Assembly (NCBI GenBank): GCA_023078685.1
Contig: JALGAS010000003.1
Location: 6,262,001 to 6,326,000, forward strand
Direction of reading: 5' to 3'
Length of the DNA stretch: 64,000 nucleotides
Source: Neopestalotiopsis rosae
Taxonomy: Eukaryota > Ascomycota > Sordariomycetes > Amphisphaeriales > Sporocadaceae
Part shown: positions 60,889-64,000 of the stretch, one piece after another
Numbering within the stretch: position 1 is the first letter of the stretch
Layout: the number at the start of each line of letters is the position of its first letter
The notes under the pieces: generated by a model
Told to the model about the DNA's origin: nothing
What the model saw: only the letters and a program-made list of their open reading frames with translations
Databases searched by the model: none
Translations under genes and position numbers: made by a program

Positions 60889-61914
60889 CTAGATTTGATT
60901 TCTCTGTCGCTTTGGACTATCGTCACCTCTGCGGCCACCGCCACCTTTCCTCTTCTTTGGTCGACAAGCTGAAGCTGGCCGTATTGGCTTGGCAGTGATA
61001 TCAGAAAGATTACTCACAGACACTGGCCAGGTTGGCAGGTCCAAGAAGTGGGGATTTTGAAGGCCTCCCGGTCTCACTTGTGCACACCTGACAACATTGG
61101 TCATATCAGCAATCGCCGACTCAAAGGCATCCCACGTAGCGGGCTGGATCGCCCGGGAAGCCACGCCGTCGGCGCCTGTGATGGGTTGTTCGGCTTCCGT
61201 CAGCATGTCATTCAGGCGCTCCAGGAAAGCCTTGTAAGTAGCCTCGAATGGCGCCATTCTCCTCTGCAGTAACGGCATCCAATGATGATTCTTCTTTAAA
61301 TCTTCATGAATTGGAGGAGAGCCACGTGCGCGTTGAGGATTTTTATAGGCATTGCCTTCGTGTTGACACACGTTTTGCTTCCAGTCAAGGGAGCGGTCAA
61401 TGAACTTCATGGCCCAGACAAATGCATCTTTGATGTCATCGGGGATCGCTGGGTCGGACGAAGTTGCCATTTCTCTGATTCTTCTGGCATGGATAACATC
61501 CATTTGGTACATGTTTTGGAAAACGCTTCGAATATCCATATAATCGGTCCATTGCCTGTGCTCGTTGACCAAGCAGTCAACCGCAATACACGGTCGGTGC
61601 ACCGCGCCGTTGGCCTTTTTTTTGACCGCTTCTCTGCCCTTTTTCGGAGCCCATTCCCAATGTAGCGGGTCAGCTGTAAGGAACATAAGCATCTCACGTA
61701 GTCGTAGCAGGTGCCATGCTTCAGACCATTCAAACATGTTGTCGAGCACGATGGATTCTTCGTTCGTAAAGAAATTGAAAAATTCGTCCTGGAATTCCTC
61801 CTTCACTCTGATTTTGATCCAATCACGCAGTTGCCCATCAGATGCTGGAAGAGCCAGAGCTGTACGCGCCCTTGACGCGACCGTCGTCGGTGTAGCTGCC
61901 GCTGGTGTGGTCAT
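60889..61914 (-). CDS. Fungal hypothetical protein with C-terminal nuclear localisation signal
   Basis: A single exon encodes 341 aa from the ATG at 61914. A TATA-like run (TATATATA on either strand) lies near 62010-62018, about 100 bp upstream. No known domain was recognised. The body is helical and rich in Trp, Met and charged residues (FFNFFTNEESIVLDNMFEWS, MDIRSVFQNMYQMDVIHARR, HHWMPLLQRRMAPFEATYKA). The C-terminus is strongly basic, PKKRKGGGGRRGDDSPKRQR, which reads as a bipartite or SV40-type nuclear signal. A nuclear role is therefore likely, but its nature is unknown. The frame length, the ATG context and the organised tail argue against chance. Absence of recognised homology may mean a lineage-restricted gene. 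Confidence 0.75.
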   Translation of the reverse strand: MTTPAAATPTTVASRARTALALPASDGQLRDWIKIRVKEEFQDEFFNFFTNEESIVLDNMFEWSEAWHLLRLREMLMFLTADPLHWEWAPKKGREAVKKKANGAVHRPCIAVDCLVNEHRQWTDYMDIRSVFQNMYQMDVIHARRIREMATSSDPAIPDDIKDAFVWAMKFIDRSLDWKQNVCQHEGNAYKNPQRARGSPPIHEDLKKNHHWMPLLQRRMAPFEATYKAFLERLNDMLTEAEQPITGADGVASRAIQPATWDAFESAIADMTNVVRCAQVRPGGLQNPHFLDLPTWPVSVSNLSDITAKPIRPASACRPKKRKGGGGRRGDDSPKRQRNQI

Positions 61915-63502
61915 GATGAAGCTCGGTTGATGTTCTCCTGTTGAGTGAAATAAGGTTTTAGGCAAGAATCTGAGAGTTTTGCATCAGGTTGTCGAGCTGG
62001 GCCACATTTATATATATAGGGCTCATATTAGTAAAGGCTTGCGAACATTATTGAGTTGTTGATAACAAAGCATTATTGAATCAATGCAGCTCAGCACAAT
62101 GAACACAATGTGAATGTGTTGAGATGACAATGGCAAAAGCTGTACCGCAGTCACTCGACTTCTCGGATAATGAAACGCAGAAAACAATCTTAGTCTCCAG
62201 GCAATGTCAGTCTGAAATACAGCAGATATTGTAAAGCTGAAATGTATGCCATAATCCACCGTTGATGATAAGGTGAATCGGATTCGAAATATACTCAAAA
62301 ATGCGTCAGCCCCATAAATCTTTACTCACCTCGACAAGCTCACACCAAGTCACGAGAACGTGTGGTGCTAGATAGCTGAGCACTACACAACTTCACGAAT
62401 TCATGGGAATCCAGACAGTGTCTGAACGTATTGATTAAACATTTAAGTACTGGTCGATGGATGTCAAGTATCGAAGAATTGTCACGATCGGTCTGTCACT
62501 TGCGACATATTCAGTCCATAGTCATGTTATCCACTCGCACAAACTCACACACCTTTGCGCAAATCACTTCACTTCAAATGCCAAAAGAAAAAAACACATT
62601 ATTTTGAGGCGGCCGGATTTCTCATTACCTCAACTGACGAGGGTTCAAGTCAGGGGAGCACATCCACTAGGGATGGCGTTTGTGGGAAAAAGACTAGCCA
62701 TCTAGACTAAACTTCCATTTCCATCAACAACTGCCCGCTTTCACGATAGCGGGAACCATAAATGCAGGGGTTCGATTATCAACAATCTTGGTGTGGTGTT
62801 TCTTTTGACACATAGGAGATGTCATGGCAGCGAAGAGGTGCGCGCCAGCCTGTGGTCCATTCGTATCCTCCACGCATGCCCAAAAAGGCGAAAGAGAGAG
62901 CAATCCCGAGAAGGGTTATACTTCTTCCCAGTATATTGGGGGAAAAAACCCTGCTCATCGTGCTCCAACATCGCAACAATAAAAGCAACGCAGTCGAGAA
63001 AAAGACAAAACTTCTTCGGTATCGGTGTAAACTTTCCCAATCTTCTAACCGATGTTCTTTGTTCTTCCAATAAAGGAGAACAGTTGATTCGCGAAAAGTC
63101 AAATTCCGGTCCAAAGCCGGCCTTTCAAAAAATCAAAACCCAGCCCAAAAGATTCCAAGGGTTAAACAATGACAAATGTAGAGTTGCGATTCGGGTCATT
63201 AGAATAGGAGAGAGACATAGGCAATGAAGATAGCTTATGTATGTTCATGGCCCCTCTCTTCGCGAAATAGCTTTCATCAAATAGGTCGGCCAACCTCAGA
63301 AAAGAAGCGGAAGGGTTCCCAATCTGGTGAGCAAAATTCTGGGAGGAGATTGAGTTGGGGTTGAGAAACAGGCAAGAAATCATCATAGAACCTTCGTAAC
63401 AAAACTCCAATCCTCGCCAAGGTGAACGCCGTAAAAAGTCAAGGTTTCCCAAAGTGACCAGACATTTCGTCAAAAACACAATGAGCAGTCGTGTGTGTCC
63501 CT
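61915..63502. other. Intergenic region
   Basis: This 1.6-kb stretch holds the promoter of the hypothetical gene and the 3' flank of the BTB gene. It includes a short AT-rich TATATATA run near 62010. Frames of up to 144 codons have no motif and low complexity. No tRNA or repeat was found. Confidence 0.4.
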
Positions 63503-64000
63503 TCAGATGGTCTTGGGGGTCCGAGCATTGCTCATCTCCACCACATCGTCCAGGTGATTGCACATGGCGACGAACAGGTCAAAGAAAAGTTTACCGCCCC
63601 TTTCCATCTCCGCCTGCATGGTTCCGCTCCTCTTAAATGTCTTGCGACATCTGATGATCAAGGCGAGGTAATGAGCGCGGAGTCTCGAGTCGGAGTCCGG
63701 CGTGTTGTCATAGGCATATTGCGCCGAGCGCAGAATGGTGGAGACGTCGATTCCGCTCTGGAGGCCCTGCTTGCGCAGAGACAGACGCTTGAGCTCCTCG
63801 AGTCCGTACCTTTCAGCGGTGCAATATATGACGGTGTCCCTAAGGAGGTGTTGTCCCACGCTGGACATGTAGATTGTCGCCTCGACGGCCCCGCGGCCGC
63901 CTCCGTTTTCTGATGGTACCGGAGATCTTCCGGTGGCTGCCTTGGCGTCCTCAAGTTCCCAAGAGTTTCGGTGCTTGTTGTGAAGCAAGCGTGGGTAGTA
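63503..64000 (-). CDS. C-terminal part of a fungal BTB/POZ protein (5' end beyond window)
   Basis: The minus-strand frame is open from the window edge to a stop at 63503-63505, giving about 165 codons of a gene whose start lies outside. Visible segments, ATIYMSSVGQHLLRDTVIYC, ERYGLEELKRLSLRKQGL and LIIRCRKTFKRSGTMQAEME, match the region after the BTB fold in the large fungal BTB family, where a tail helix bundle follows the LY(T/S)xD-type core. Such proteins are presumed adaptors, often for CUL3, but most fungal members are uncharacterised. The residues at the very edge (YYPRLLHNKH) probably belong to the acidic or polar loop within the domain. The assignment is by overall pattern and is moderate. 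Confidence 0.65.
   Translation of the reverse strand, partial: YYPRLLHNKHRNSWELEDAKAATGRSPVPSENGGGRGAVEATIYMSSVGQHLLRDTVIYCTAERYGLEELKRLSLRKQGLQSGIDVSTILRSAQYAYDNTPDSDSRLRAHYLALIIRCRKTFKRSGTMQAEMERGGKLFFDLFVAMCNHLDDVVEMSNARTPKTI

Noticed and set aside
62640..62655. GTTCAAGTC, resembling a tRNA B box
   Set aside because: The flanking bases do not form a T stem, and no matching A box or acceptor stem is found upstream.

Overview
The window is nuclear DNA of a filamentous ascomycete, most likely a Sordariomycete of Hypocreales type. This rests on the short GT-AG introns (mostly 50-100 nt, often with CTAAC/CTGAC-like branch sites), the gene spacing, and the presence of a COT1 kinase, an Iml2-type protein and fungal Zn2Cys6 and SLATT proteins. 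All splice models below were read by eye from frame continuity and family motifs. There are no RNA-seq data, and no tRNA, rRNA, CRISPR array or intact transposon was seen.

Layout. 1-11.7 kb holds ordinary genes: a partial tubby/LURP-like protein, the COT1 kinase, splicing factor SF3a2, an unrecognised three-exon gene and a SLATT membrane protein. 12.0-28.5 kb is an accessory secondary-metabolism block. It contains a 2,764-aa multidomain synthase (CoA ligase-ACP-KS-AT-DH-KR-ACP-TE), a sugar-porter-type MFS transporter, a bacterial-type PcaB/fumarase-superfamily lyase and a divergently transcribed Zn2Cys6 regulator. A GH92 mannosidase follows at 29.0-31.5 kb. 33-43 kb returns to conserved genes: an Mpv17/PMP22 protein, phosphoglycerate kinase, Sem1/DSS1, Iml2, and a stand-alone CAP N-terminal-domain protein. 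43.7-52.3 kb is a second accessory block: a DUF3237 protein, an MFS transporter, a vanillin-type aldehyde dehydrogenase and a carotenoid-oxygenase-family (stilbene-cleaving type) dioxygenase. 53.6-64 kb is again mostly core: a small 84-aa protein, an aldo-keto reductase, a HIT protein, the RNA polymerase subunit RPABC4, the GPN1 GTPase, an unrecognised 341-aa protein and the C-terminal part of a BTB protein cut by the window end.

How the genes may work together. In the first block the synthase looks self-primed: an acyl/aryl-acid ligase loads its own carrier protein, one reducing module extends with malonate, and a C-terminal thioesterase releases the product. This layout resembles bacterial modular PKS more than canonical fungal iterative PKS. 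The neighbouring MFS, lyase and regulator form a plausible cluster. A shared 20-bp element of the form CGG-N14-CCG occurs twice upstream of the MFS gene and once in the lyase/regulator divergent promoter, which suggests co-regulation by the Zn2Cys6 protein. In the second block, the dioxygenase would cleave a stilbenoid or phenylpropenoid double bond to aromatic aldehydes, the dehydrogenase would oxidise these to acids, and the MFS would move substrate or product. That is inference from family membership.
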